Shown: positions 8,334 to 16,869 of the stretch, piece by piece
How the letters are laid out: each line of letters begins with the position of its first letter
How positions within the stretch are numbered: position 1 is the stretch's first letter
From: Opitutaceae bacterium
GTDB taxonomy: Bacteria > Verrucomicrobiota > Verrucomicrobiia > Opitutales > Opitutaceae
Length of the DNA stretch: 64,000 nucleotides
Direction: 5' to 3'
NCBI GenBank assembly: GCA_015075305.1
Contig: JABTUS010000004.1
Coordinates: forward strand, 124,001 to 188,000
Translations under genes and position numbers: made by a program
Notes under the pieces: generated by a model
What the model saw: only the letters and a program-made list of their open reading frames with translations
Told to the model about the DNA's origin: nothing
Databases searched by the model: none

Positions 8334-9041
8334 ATGCGGGGAGGCTTGCCATGGGCATCGGCATTGCTGTCCGTCGCTGTGATTGTGGCGGCGGCATGGC
8401 TTGCCGACGCCGCGCGCGGTGGAAGTCAGCGCGCAGTGGGGCAGCTCACGGACGGACAGGCGCGGGGTGGGGACCTATCGGCGGCAACAGGCGTTGGGCG
8501 GCAATTCAAGGATGGAAAGCCCGGTGGCCCGCGTGTCGCGCTCGCGGATCTGGTCTGGATCGCGATGTCGAGTCGCTGGGAACAGTCGGAAGCTGCCGCG
8601 ACGCTGCGTGCGGTGCGGCTGGCGACGGTGTTGAATCCGCGCTCGCTTCACTTTTGGGCCAACGGTGCGCGAATCATCGCCTTCGATATCGCCGCCTGGC
8701 GGATACGCGAAGCCGAGGCGCGCGGCCATGTGCCGGGCGCGGAAAAACGGCGAATACGGGTCAGTCAGGGACTTGAGGCTTTGCGTTTTCTGGACGAGGC
8801 GTACGCTCAGTTTCCGGAAAGCTCCCTGCCCTGGATCGAGAAGGCGCAGATCGAACTGCACGCGATGGGCGACCGCCAGGCTGCAGCCAGGAGCTTTGCA
8901 GTGGCGGCGGTTTGCGATGACGCACCGGATTTCTGTGCACGCCTGGCGGCGGAACTGCAGCGTATAGAAGGGCGTGCATCGGAGTCTCGGGCTTTGCTTG
9001 AATCGCGACCGGGTTCGATCATCGTTTCGAGCCAGCCGTAG
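8334..9041 (+). CDS. Membrane-anchored protein of the ABC-2 operon, unknown function
   Basis: A 235-residue protein that starts one base after the permease stop. The N-terminus (ASALLSVAVIVAAAWLADAARG) is a signal anchor or signal peptide. The C-terminal two thirds are helical with TPR-like repeats (LEALRFLDEAYAQFPESSLP; AARSFAVAAVCDDAP). Its place at the end of the ABC operon suggests a partner of the exporter, perhaps a periplasmic scaffold. I do not recognise a named family. Confidence 0.75.
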   Translation: MRGGLPWASALLSVAVIVAAAWLADAARGGSQRAVGQLTDGQARGGDLSAATGVGRQFKDGKPGGPRVALADLVWIAMSSRWEQSEAAATLRAVRLATVLNPRSLHFWANGARIIAFDIAAWRIREAEARGHVPGAEKRRIRVSQGLEALRFLDEAYAQFPESSLPWIEKAQIELHAMGDRQAAARSFAVAAVCDDAPDFCARLAAELQRIEGRASESRALLESRPGSIIVSSQP

Positions 9042-9182
9042 AAACTGGCCCTTCTGGATGCGAATGGGACAGTTTCACTCTGTCGCCGAGGCTTTGGCAA
9101 AGTGGATCCGAAATATTCTTATTACTAACAAGTTATGGTACGAAATGGATTTGATTCTGAAAAAGATGTTGAGTGATGCTTA

Positions 9183-9217
9183 ATATTGTGTAAGTTTACT
9201 AATTAACTAAACAATAT
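9183..9217 (+). promoter_or_regulatory. AT-rich dyad over the cysC start
   Basis: ATATTGT (9183-9189) and ACAATAT (9211-9217) are perfect 7-bp arms around 21 bases. Inside them are GTTTA/TAAAC arms (9194-9198, 9208-9212) and the palindrome TAATTA. The right arm includes the first two bases of the cysC ATG. The surrounding 174-base gap is far more AT-rich than its neighbours. It could be an operator or an RNA hairpin that controls translation of the sulfate-activation operon. Confidence 0.4.
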
Positions 9218-9827
9218 GTCTGAAACCGGAACCCATCTGCATCCGATCTTTGAGCGCGTGATTTCGCGCCTTGAGAAGGAGAAGCGGCTTAAGCAGACGG
9301 CGCGAGCCATCTGGCTTTTTGGGCTGAGCGGTTCCGGAAAGTCCACGCTGGCAGTCGCGCTTGAACGCTCTCTCGCGGATCAAGGAGTGACCACCCACCT
9401 GCTCGATGGCGACAATCTCCGGACAGGGCTGAATCGCGGGTTGGGATTCAGCGACTCCGATCGTTCGGAAGGGCTTCGGCGGGCGGCGGAGGTTGCCAGG
9501 CTGTTTGTGCAGGCTGGAATCGTGACGATCTGCTCCTTCATCACTCCGCTGCGGAGCCAGCGCGAAACGGCCCGGCAGGTCCTTGGGCGGGAAGATTTCC
9601 TCCCCGTGTACGTGAAGGCCAGTTTTGAAACATGCGCAAAGCGGGATCCCAAGGGATTGTATGCCAGAGCGGCGAGAGGCGACCTGGCGCAGTTTACGGG
9701 ACGCGATTCCGCGTTTGAGGAACCGCTGGCGGAGGAGTCCGTTTTTGTCATCGATACAGATGCGTTGTCGCCTGCGGAGTCATCGACGCGACTCCTGGAG
9801 CATGTTTGCGCGCGGATTCATCGGTAG
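9216..9827 (+). CDS. cysC: Adenylylsulfate (APS) kinase
   Basis: A 203-residue kinase that phosphorylates APS to PAPS in the cytoplasm. It shows Walker A GLSGSGKST (36-44), the substrate loop LDGDNLRTGLNRGLGFSDSDR (63-83), FETCAKRDPKGLYARA and FTGRDSAFEEP. Where many CysC proteins have Ser in FISP(Y/F)R, this one reads FITPLR, with Thr110 at the position of the phospho-acceptor serine. The gene is first in the cysC-cysD-cysN operon (38 and 8 bp gaps), the set that activates sulfate. No PAPS reductase gene is in the window, so the PAPS could feed either assimilation or sulfation. Confidence 0.93.
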   Translation: MSETGTHLHPIFERVISRLEKEKRLKQTARAIWLFGLSGSGKSTLAVALERSLADQGVTTHLLDGDNLRTGLNRGLGFSDSDRSEGLRRAAEVARLFVQAGIVTICSFITPLRSQRETARQVLGREDFLPVYVKASFETCAKRDPKGLYARAARGDLAQFTGRDSAFEEPLAEESVFVIDTDALSPAESSTRLLEHVCARIHR

Positions 9828-9865
9828 GCACGCCTCTGCGCCTGACCGGCCTCTGTTCTCACCCA

Positions 9866-10771
9866 ATGAGTTCCTATCACCTTACGCACCTTTCGCAGCT
9901 TGAGCACGAAGCGATCTTTGTGATGCGCGAAGTCGCCGCGCAGTTTGAGCGTCCGGCACTGCTTTTTTCCGGAGGCAAGGACTCGATCGTCATGGTGCGG
10001 CTCGCCCAGAAGGCGTTCGCACCCGCAAAAATTCCATTCCCGCTCGTCCATGTGGACACGGGGCACAATTTCGTGGAGACGCTGGAATTCAGGGACAGGC
10101 TGGTGAAACAGACGGGGGCGCGACTCATCGTTCGCCGTGTGGAGGATTCAATCCAGGCGGGTCGCGCGCAGGAGGAGAAGGGGCCGAATCCCTCCCGCAA
10201 CAGCCTTCAGATTGTGACGCTTCTGGACGCGATTGAGGAGTTCAAGTTTGACGCCTGTCTTGGCGGCGCCCGGCGGGACGAGGAGAAGGCGCGCGCGAAG
10301 GAGCGGTTCTTTTCGCATCGGGACGAATTCGGCCAGTGGGATCCCAAGAACCAGCGTCCGGAGCTCTGGAACCTTTTCAACGGGCGCAAGCACCCGGGTG
10401 AGCATTTCCGCGTGTTTCCCCTGTCGAACTGGACGGAGATGGATGTGTGGCAGTACATCGCGCGCGAAAAGCTGGCGATACCGTCGATCTACTTTTCGCA
10501 CCGGCGGCGCACCGTCAAGCGGGGCGGCGTGCTTCTTGCGGAGACGCAGTACATCACGCTGCTCGATGGCGAGGAGTACCGCGAGCGCGTGGTCCGTTTC
10601 AGAACGGTGGGGGACGCCACCTGCACGGGTGCGGTGGAGAGCTCCGCCGCGACGCTCGAGGAGATCATTCAGGAGGTCGCGTCCGCACGGGTCACGGAGC
10701 GCGGCGCGCGTGCGGATGACAAACGCTCCGAGACCGCCATGGAGGATCGCAAGAAGGCCGGGTATTTCTGA
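9866..10771 (+). CDS. cysD: Sulfate adenylyltransferase subunit 2
   Basis: A 301-residue ATP pyrophosphatase-type subunit. The PP-loop FSGGKDSIVMVRL lies near residues 34-46, followed by HVDTGHNFVETLEFRD, GGARRDEEKARAKER and FPLSNWTEMDVWQYI, all typical of CysD. It joins ATP and sulfate to give APS, driven by GTP hydrolysis on CysN. The start at 9866 (MSSYHLTHL) was chosen over an upstream ATG at 9806 because it matches the usual family N-terminus and length. It lies between cysC and cysN on the same strand. Confidence 0.95.
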   Translation: MSSYHLTHLSQLEHEAIFVMREVAAQFERPALLFSGGKDSIVMVRLAQKAFAPAKIPFPLVHVDTGHNFVETLEFRDRLVKQTGARLIVRRVEDSIQAGRAQEEKGPNPSRNSLQIVTLLDAIEEFKFDACLGGARRDEEKARAKERFFSHRDEFGQWDPKNQRPELWNLFNGRKHPGEHFRVFPLSNWTEMDVWQYIAREKLAIPSIYFSHRRRTVKRGGVLLAETQYITLLDGEEYRERVVRFRTVGDATCTGAVESSAATLEEIIQEVASARVTERGARADDKRSETAMEDRKKAGYF

Positions 10772-10779
10772 TTCGAAGC

Positions 10780-12102
10780 ATGTCATCCGACACAAATTAT
10801 CTTTCCATGGACCTGCTCCGTTTCACCACGGCGGGCAGTGTCGACGACGGAAAATCCACGCTCATCGGGCGGCTGCTCTATGATTCCAAGGCGATCTTTG
10901 ACGACCAGCTCGAGGCGATCGAGCGCGCAACCGAGCAGCGAGGCGAGGATCATCTCAACCTTTCGCTGCTGACCGACGGACTGCGCGCCGAACGCGAGCA
11001 GGGCATCACGATCGACGTGGCCTACCGTTATTTTGCGACACCGCGGCGCAAGTTCATCATCGCGGACACTCCCGGGCACATCCAGTACACCCGCAACATG
11101 ATCACGGGGGCGTCGACGGCAAACCTGGCCATCGTGCTCGTGGATGCGCGCAAGGGCATCGTTGAGCAGACGTGCAGGCATTCCTTCGTGGCGGCTCTGC
11201 TGCGCATCCAGCATCTTGTCGTGGCGGTGAACAAGATGGACCTGGTCGACTGGTCGGAGGAACGCTTCAACGAGATCGTCCACAAGTACAAGGAGTTCGC
11301 CTCGCGGCTGGAGATTCCTGACATCCGCTTCATCCCGCTTTCGGCGCTGCACGGAGACAATGTGGTCGAGCCTTCGGCCAGAATGCCCTGGCACCAGGGC
11401 GGTTCGCTCCTTTATGCGCTGGAGACGGTTTATATCGGCAGCGACATCAATCATGTCGACGCGCGGTTTCCCGTACAGACCGTCATCCGGCCCAACACCA
11501 ACGAGCATCACGACTACCGGGGTTTCGCCGGCCGGATAGCGGGCGGCGTCTTCAAGCCCGGCGACTCAGTTGTCGCATTGCCGAGTGGAAGGACCTCACG
11601 CATTGCTTCGATTCACGGGCCGGACGGAATTGTCGGGGAGGCCTTTGCTCCGATGTCGGTGGCGATGACCCTTGAGGATGAGATCGACATCTCGCGCGGC
11701 GACATGCTGGTGAAGGCCAACAATGCGCCGCAGGGCTCGCAAGACATCGAGGCGATGATATGCTGGTTCTCGGAGAAGCCCCTTCAGCCCGGAGGAAAGT
11801 ATCTCATCCGGCACACGACGCGCGAGGCGAAGTGCGTGGTGAAGACGGTGCGCTACAAGGTTGACATCAACACGCTCCATCGCGTGCCGGAGGACACGTC
11901 AATTGGCATGAACGACATCGGCCGCATTTATCTTCGGTCCTCCCAGATCCTGATGTGCGACACCTATCGTCGCAACCGGGCGACGGGCAGTTTCATCCTC
12001 GTGGACGAGTTTTCCAACGCGACGCTGGCGGCCGGCATGATCGTCGCGACCAGCCACGCGGACCTGCCTGCGGGAGAGTTCATGGACATGGGCGGATTGT
12101 GA
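10780..12102 (+). CDS. cysN: Sulfate adenylyltransferase subunit 1 (GTPase)
   Basis: A 440-residue translation-factor-like GTPase with G1 AGSVDDGKSTLIGRLL, G2 region REQGITIDVAYRYF, G3 DTPGHIQYTRNM and G4 NKMDLVDW, then EF-Tu-like domains 2 and 3. It couples GTP hydrolysis to APS formation by CysD. No APS-kinase domain is fused at the C-terminus, consistent with the separate cysC. The gene starts 8 bp after cysD and is the last of the operon. A REP-like palindrome at 12166-12197 follows, before the convergent cardiolipin synthase. Confidence 0.95.
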   Translation: MSSDTNYLSMDLLRFTTAGSVDDGKSTLIGRLLYDSKAIFDDQLEAIERATEQRGEDHLNLSLLTDGLRAEREQGITIDVAYRYFATPRRKFIIADTPGHIQYTRNMITGASTANLAIVLVDARKGIVEQTCRHSFVAALLRIQHLVVAVNKMDLVDWSEERFNEIVHKYKEFASRLEIPDIRFIPLSALHGDNVVEPSARMPWHQGGSLLYALETVYIGSDINHVDARFPVQTVIRPNTNEHHDYRGFAGRIAGGVFKPGDSVVALPSGRTSRIASIHGPDGIVGEAFAPMSVAMTLEDEIDISRGDMLVKANNAPQGSQDIEAMICWFSEKPLQPGGKYLIRHTTREAKCVVKTVRYKVDINTLHRVPEDTSIGMNDIGRIYLRSSQILMCDTYRRNRATGSFILVDEFSNATLAAGMIVATSHADLPAGEFMDMGGL

Positions 12103-12165
12103 CCGGGGGGCGAAATGCGAAACGCGAAGGCGCGGAGCACGCGGAGAAATGCATTCCTGTCAACC

Positions 12166-12197
12166 TGGAGGGGCACGCTCCGTCGTGACCTGGGGAC
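12166..12197. repeat. REP-like palindromic repeat, copy 1
   Basis: A 32-bp element beginning TGGAGGGGCACG and ending CTGGGGAC. CACG (12174-12177) and CGTG (12184-12187) form a stem with loop CTCCGT, and flanking GG/CC pairs extend it past one mismatch. It is 29/32 identical to 16827-16858. Both copies lie between the 3' ends of convergent genes, the typical place for REP-type elements or bidirectional terminators. Confidence 0.65.
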
Positions 12198-12214
12198 GCT
12201 GCGGACCGCGGAGG

Positions 12215-13660
12215 CTACAGCAGCGGGGCGAGGAGGCGGCTGATGTCCTCGGCGAGATTGCCGAGGAGGCGCTCGCGGCGGCGGCGCTCGGGCGAGGGTG
12301 GACGGCAGTGTTCGAACAGGCCGTGCGCCCAGGCACGCATCGCTTCGACGTCGCTGTGCGTATAGAGCACCACGCCGATCTCGAAATTGACGAAGAGACT
12401 GCGCAGATCGAAATTTGCGCTGCCCAGCATGCCGACCCTGCCGTCGACGATGACGGCCTTGCTGTGCAGCATCCCGGGTGTGTAGAGCAGAATGCGGGCA
12501 CCCGCGCGCTGCAACTGGCGCAGGTAGTGGCGCCGCGCGAAATCCGTGACGCGATGATTGGATCGCGCGGGAAGCACCAGTGTGACATCGCGCCCGGCGC
12601 GGGCCTTCACGATGAGCGACCGCAGCAGGACCTCGTCGGGAATGAAGTAGGGAGTGACAATCCAGATGCTGGATTCCGCATCCTGGATCATGGCCAGCAG
12701 ACCTTCGTACAAGGTGTCGCCAGCCAGATCCGGACCGCTCGCGACCACCTGAAGAACGCTGGATCCATGTGAGGTCTCGGTGTTTGGCGGAATGTCCTTG
12801 TGCAGCAGGTGACCCGGCTGGCGGGAGGCGAAACTCCAATCCGCCAGAAAGATTTCATTGAGTTCGGCGGCGGCGGGACCGGAGATGACGGCACCGAAGT
12901 CGGCGAAGCGCTTCTTCCAGTGGGATGGGCCCATGTAGTCGCGGGCGAGGTTGTGTCCCCCCACGATGGCGGTGGCATGATCGAAAACGGCGATTTTCCT
13001 GTGGTTGCGAAGATTGGCGGTGCCGCGGGAGGCGAGGGGAAGCACGGGCAGGAAACGCACGACTTCACCTCCGGCCTCGCGAAGCGGATTGCAGAAGCCG
13101 TGAGCGGAAAACATGCATCCGACGGCATCCAGCAGCAGCCGCACCTTCACACCCTCGCGAGCGCGCCGTGCGAGCAGCTCGATCAGCGCGCGCCCCGTTT
13201 CGTCGCGGCCGAGTATGAAGGTCATGATGTGTATCGAGTGTTGTGCGGCCCGGATGTGATCCATGAACACGGTGAAGGCCTCGCTCCCCTCGGTGAGCAG
13301 GCGCACCGAGTTTCCGGTCACGGGAGGATTGCCGCCTGAGCGCGCGATCGTCAGTGCGGTGGCCGTGTGGCTCAGGGGGGAGACCGTGTGCGTGCGTTCC
13401 GCGCTCTCGGGCTGAAGCTTCAGCTTGTGCTTCATGATCCGGCGCAGCTTGCGTCCTCCCAGGAGCAGGAAAAGCGGAACGCCCAGGTACGGGATGAGCA
13501 CGATCACGAGAAGCCACGCCACGGTGTTGCTTGGCGGACGCTTTTGGCTGAGCAGGCGGGCGATGGCGAAAACGGCGAGCAGGAATCCCGCCACCGTCAG
13601 CAGGTGGGTGACAATGCTTGTCGAGACGACATCCTGCACGCTCTCATGAGGAATCTCCAT
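12215..13660 (-). CDS. Cardiolipin synthase (phospholipase D family)
   Basis: A 481-residue membrane enzyme that joins two phosphatidylglycerols into cardiolipin. Two N-terminal membrane spans are seen (about residues 18-37 and 47-68), as in ClsA. The two HKD motifs are intact: NHRKIAVFDHATAIVGGHN (His220, Lys222, Asp227) and MLHSKAVIVDGRVGMLGSAN (His399, Lys401, Asp406). The start at 13660 (MEIPHES) was chosen over an upstream start at 13792, because the added 44 residues overlap the divergent promoter and look non-coding. It converges on cysN and diverges from the oxidoreductase at 13851. Confidence 0.9.
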   Translation of the reverse strand: MEIPHESVQDVVSTSIVTHLLTVAGFLLAVFAIARLLSQKRPPSNTVAWLLVIVLIPYLGVPLFLLLGGRKLRRIMKHKLKLQPESAERTHTVSPLSHTATALTIARSGGNPPVTGNSVRLLTEGSEAFTVFMDHIRAAQHSIHIMTFILGRDETGRALIELLARRAREGVKVRLLLDAVGCMFSAHGFCNPLREAGGEVVRFLPVLPLASRGTANLRNHRKIAVFDHATAIVGGHNLARDYMGPSHWKKRFADFGAVISGPAAAELNEIFLADWSFASRQPGHLLHKDIPPNTETSHGSSVLQVVASGPDLAGDTLYEGLLAMIQDAESSIWIVTPYFIPDEVLLRSLIVKARAGRDVTLVLPARSNHRVTDFARRHYLRQLQRAGARILLYTPGMLHSKAVIVDGRVGMLGSANFDLRSLFVNFEIGVVLYTHSDVEAMRAWAHGLFEHCRPPSPERRRRERLLGNLAEDISRLLAPLL

Positions 13661-13850
13661 CGCTGAGCCCACTGCATGGAAAGAGGAAGCGAAGTGCAAC
13701 TCCGCGATCGACGCCGTGCAGAAGTCGAAAACTCTGGCACGCCCGAGGCAGATGCCGCCGGAGACGCGACTGCACCTGGTCGAGTTGGCCACCGGTTACC
13801 GGCGACCTCGACATGCCTCAGCTCATCGGGCAGATTCGGTATTCCATCCT

Positions 13851-15032
13851 ATGAAACGTCGCGATTTTCTGACCCACACCGCAGGTGCCGTGGCAGCCGG
13901 TGGGTTGCTGCCGTCATTTGCTGGCGCCCAGACGGGAAGTGGTCGCAGTGACATCCCTCCAAGCACGACCTATGTGCCGGGACCGCTGCCCAAGCCCGTG
14001 GTCAAGGCCGGGGAGTTCATTTTTGCCGCCGCCCATTTCGATCACAACCACATCACGGGCCAGTGCACTTCGTTGAAGGATGCCGGGGCGACCCTCAAAT
14101 GGATCTACGATCCGGATGCTAAAAAGGTTGAAGCGATTCGGAAGCGTTTCCCGGAGGCTAGGGTGGCTCGTGCGTTCGATGAAATCCTGGCTGATCCCGA
14201 GGTGAGGCTGGTGACGGCGGCCGCGGTTACTTCGGAGCGGGGCCCCTTGGGCTGCCGGGTCATGGAGGCTGGAAAGGACTATTTTACTGACAAGGCTCCC
14301 TTCACGACGCTCGAGCAACTCGCGCAGGCCAGGGAGGTGGCAGCGAGGACCGGAAGAAAGTACATGGTTTACTATGGTGAGAGGTTGATTTCGGAGGCTG
14401 GCATGTTTGCGACACAGCTCGTGCAGGATGGGGTGGTGGGGAGGGTGGTCCAGGTTCTGGGGCTGGGACCGCATCGACTCAGCAAGGCATCGCGCCCCGC
14501 GTGGTTTTTCCAGCGCGAGAAGTACGGGGGGATCCTATGCGACATCGGAAGTCATCAATGCGAGCAGTTTCTCACGTATGCCGGCGCCAGCGATGCCACC
14601 GTGACGCATGCGGCTGTGGGGAATTTCGCGAATCCCGACACCCCGGAACTCGAGGATTTCGGCGAGGCATCCTTCACGGCGGACAATGGGGCGACCCATA
14701 TGTTTCGCGTCGACTGGCTGACGCCGGACGGCCTTGGCACCTGGGGAGACGGCCGCACGTTCATACTCGGGACCAAGGGCTATATCGAGCTTCGCAAGTA
14801 CATCGATGTCGCGCGTGAGAGGACTCCGGACCACGTCTATCTTGTCGATCAGAAGGGAGAGCACCACATCCCTGTGGACGGAAAGGTCGGAGCTCCGTTT
14901 TTCAGGCAGTTCATCCTCGATTGTCTGAACCGCACCGAGAAAGCCATGACGCAGAAGCATGCGTTCAAGGCGGCGGAACTGTCGCTGAAGGCGCAGGCGA
15001 GGGCCCAGTGGTTGACCTCGAAGGGCTTGTGA
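13851..15032 (+). CDS. Gfo/Idh/MocA family oxidoreductase with Tat signal
   Basis: A 393-residue protein starting MKRRDFLTHTAGAVAAGGLLPSFAGA, a Tat-type signal with the RRDF motif. It is followed by an N-terminal nucleotide-binding domain and a C-terminal Gfo/Idh/MocA domain. The usual EKP signature is replaced by DYFTDKAPFTT, with the Lys kept. HRLSKASRPAWFFQREKYGGILCDIGSHQCEQFL contains the family Gly-Asp-Ile-Gly-x-His segment. Exported members bind NAD(P) before export and act on sugars or sugar acids in the periplasm. The substrate is unknown. An upstream in-frame extension to 13716 lacks the signal and was rejected. Confidence 0.87.
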   Translation: MKRRDFLTHTAGAVAAGGLLPSFAGAQTGSGRSDIPPSTTYVPGPLPKPVVKAGEFIFAAAHFDHNHITGQCTSLKDAGATLKWIYDPDAKKVEAIRKRFPEARVARAFDEILADPEVRLVTAAAVTSERGPLGCRVMEAGKDYFTDKAPFTTLEQLAQAREVAARTGRKYMVYYGERLISEAGMFATQLVQDGVVGRVVQVLGLGPHRLSKASRPAWFFQREKYGGILCDIGSHQCEQFLTYAGASDATVTHAAVGNFANPDTPELEDFGEASFTADNGATHMFRVDWLTPDGLGTWGDGRTFILGTKGYIELRKYIDVARERTPDHVYLVDQKGEHHIPVDGKVGAPFFRQFILDCLNRTEKAMTQKHAFKAAELSLKAQARAQWLTSKGL

Positions 15033-15047
15033 AGACCAAGATAGCCC

Positions 15048-15078
15048 TTGACCTTGCCGCCCTGCGGGCGCGTAATAG
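15048..15078 (+). promoter_or_regulatory. Possible rpoZ promoter
   Basis: TTGACC at 15048-15053 is followed after 17 bases by CGTAAT (15071-15076), a fair match to sigma-70 -35 and -10 boxes, about 30 bp before the rpoZ ATG. This rests on pattern only. Confidence 0.35.
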
Positions 15079-15105
15079 CGGGTTTCCCGCGAAATCCATC
15101 CGCCC

Positions 15106-15315
15106 ATGAGAGACGACTACATCAAAGAAGCACTCGGCATCATCTCCGATCCCAATGTCCTGATCAATGTGGTATCCCGCCGCGTCAAGCAGTTGAAGCG
15201 CGGCAACCGGCCGCTGGTTGAATCGCTTGAAAAGCTGTCCCCCGAGGATATCGCCCTGCGCGAGATCATCGAAGGCAAGATCAGTTTCGAACTGGCTGGG
15301 GAGTCCGCAGCCTGA
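15106..15315 (+). CDS. rpoZ: RNA polymerase omega subunit
   Basis: A 69-residue protein of the RpoZ type. The segment DPNVLINVVSRRVKQLKRGNRPLVE corresponds to the conserved omega helix region that clamps the beta-prime C-terminus (R-x-x-Q-L-x-x-G pattern), followed by EDIALREIIEGKI. The size is typical for short omegas of this phylum. A strong intrinsic terminator follows at 15360-15391, so it is probably monocistronic. smpB begins 93 bp downstream. Confidence 0.88.
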   Translation: MRDDYIKEALGIISDPNVLINVVSRRVKQLKRGNRPLVESLEKLSPEDIALREIIEGKISFELAGESAA

Positions 15316-15359
15316 GCGATTTGCGCATCGTCGCAAGGATCTGAACCCTTGAAATTCCG

Positions 15360-15391
15360 GGCGGCTCCGTATTTGCGGCGCCGCCTTTTTT
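15360..15391 (+). terminator. Intrinsic terminator after rpoZ
   Basis: GGCGGC (15360-15365) pairs with GCCGCC (15380-15385), with extra GC pairing possible in the loop, and six T residues follow directly (15386-15391). It lies 44 bp after the rpoZ stop and 17 bp before the smpB ATG. Confidence 0.8.
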
Positions 15392-15408
15392 CTGCACGAA
15401 TTCCATAG

Positions 15409-15891
15409 ATGGCTGCCGCAAAGAAAAACGCATCCGATGCGGCTCGTTTTACCGAGATCCGCAATGCCAAGGCGCTTCGCGATTATACGATCGATGAGCG
15501 TTTTGAGGCGGGGCTGCAGTTGCGTGGGACGGAGGTGAAGTCGATCCGCGCCGGGCGGGCGCAGATCAACGACGCCTTTGGGCGGTACGAGAAGGGCGAG
15601 CTCTGGATGCATGGGGCGCACATTGAGGAGTACGCGTTTGGCAACCGATTCAACCACGATGCCAGGAGGGTGCGGAAGCTGCTGCTTCACCGACACCAGA
15701 TCCGCAAGATCGGCCAGGCGCTGGAGGCGGGCGGCCAGGCGCTGATTCCGCTGCGGATGTATTTCAAGGAGGCGCTGGTCAAGGTGGAGGTGGCGCTCTG
15801 CACGGGCAAAAAACTCTTCGACAAGCGCCAGGATCTCAAGAAGAAGGCTGAGACGCTCGAAATGAAGAAAGCCTTCAAGTACCGCCGCTGA
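15409..15891 (+). CDS. smpB: SsrA-binding protein SmpB
   Basis: A 160-residue protein with the SmpB core: NAKALRDYTIDERFEAGLQL, the GTEVKSIRAGRAQINDAFGR motif, ELWMHGAHIEEY, and the basic C-terminal tail KKLFDKRQDLKKKAETLEMKK that enters the ribosomal mRNA channel. It carries tmRNA to stalled ribosomes in trans-translation. The gene lies just after the rpoZ terminator and its stop overlaps the ATG of thrB by one base (TGATG), so smpB and thrB are likely translationally coupled. The tmRNA gene itself is not seen in the window. Confidence 0.96.
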   Translation: MAAAKKNASDAARFTEIRNAKALRDYTIDERFEAGLQLRGTEVKSIRAGRAQINDAFGRYEKGELWMHGAHIEEYAFGNRFNHDARRVRKLLLHRHQIRKIGQALEAGGQALIPLRMYFKEALVKVEVALCTGKKLFDKRQDLKKKAETLEMKKAFKYRR

Positions 15892-16793
15892 TGAGTCTCA
15901 CTTCCGTCACGGTGCGGGTTCCCGCCAGCACCTCCAACTGTGGGGCGGGTTTCGACACCCTGGGCCTCGCGCTGAACATCCACAATCACGTGACGCTGAC
16001 CCGGATCCCGGGAGCGCTGCCGCGCGCGGAGCGTCCGTCCGATGAGCAGGCGCTTGCGATGGTTACCGAGGCGGCCGGGGCGTTCCATTCCGCGGTGGGG
16101 AGGGAGCCGGCTGGTTTTTCCTATCGCATCGAGGGCGACGTGCCCTCGGCCCGGGGACTTGGTTCGAGCATCACCGTCATTGCGGGCGTGCTTGCAGGGC
16201 TTGATGCGCTGCTGGCGGCGAAACAGTCGCGACATCGCCTGGTGGAGATCGCGACGGATCTGGAGGGACATCCCGACAACGCCAGCGCGGGAATCCTCGG
16301 CGGCTTCTGTGTTTCACGCTGCGATCCGGACTCCGGAAAGTACCGGGGCACGATCCGCTTTGAGCTGCCGGATGACTTGAAGTTTGTCACCGCCTCCCCG
16401 GCGCAGGAGCTGCTGACGAAGGCATCCCGAGGCGTGCTGCCCGCGACGCTTCCGTATTTTGATGCGGTAAAGAGCATCAACAGCGCCACCTATCTGGTGG
16501 CGGCGATCGCATCGGGGCGGTACGATGAACTGAGGCATGCCGTGTCGGACTTCATGCATGAACCGTATCGCCTTCCGGGAATACGCGGTGGAGGCGAGGC
16601 GATTGCCGCAGGCATTCGAGCGGGCGCGTACACCGGCTGGCTGAGCGGCAGCGGCTCGAGCGTGCTGTGCGTGGCGCGGGCCACGGCGGCCACCGCCGTG
16701 GCCGCCGCGATGAAGGCGGCATTTGCCGACAAGGGAGTCAGCGCCCAGTCCCGCGTGCTGACCTGCGACAACACCGGCCTGCGCGTGCTGTAG
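15891..16793 (+). CDS. thrB: Homoserine kinase
   Basis: A 300-residue GHMP kinase that phosphorylates homoserine for threonine synthesis. It begins with VRVPASTSNCGAGFDTLGLALNIHN, the typical ThrB N-terminus, and has the ATP-binding loop SARGLGSSITVIAG near residues 85-98. The C-terminal TGWLSGSGSSVLCVA is the third GHMP motif. Length is normal. It overlaps smpB by one base. The gene ends in front of a REP-like palindrome shared with the cysN end. Confidence 0.93.
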   Translation: MSLTSVTVRVPASTSNCGAGFDTLGLALNIHNHVTLTRIPGALPRAERPSDEQALAMVTEAAGAFHSAVGREPAGFSYRIEGDVPSARGLGSSITVIAGVLAGLDALLAAKQSRHRLVEIATDLEGHPDNASAGILGGFCVSRCDPDSGKYRGTIRFELPDDLKFVTASPAQELLTKASRGVLPATLPYFDAVKSINSATYLVAAIASGRYDELRHAVSDFMHEPYRLPGIRGGGEAIAAGIRAGAYTGWLSGSGSSVLCVARATAATAVAAAMKAAFADKGVSAQSRVLTCDNTGLRVL

Positions 16794-16826
16794 TCGGTCG
16801 CGCGGCGCTTGGGGAGATTGATCGAA

Positions 16827-16858
16827 TGGAGGGGCGCGCTTCGTCGTGCCCTGGGGAC
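16827..16858. repeat. REP-like palindromic repeat, copy 2
   Basis: A 32-bp element starting TGGAGGGGCGCG and ending CTGGGGAC, 29/32 identical to 12166-12197. The stem is better here: GGGCGCG (16832-16838) pairs with CGTGCCC (16845-16851) with one G-T pair. It lies between the convergent 3' ends of thrB and the MamK-like gene. Confidence 0.65.
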
Positions 16859-16869
16859 CGGCGCTGGTG

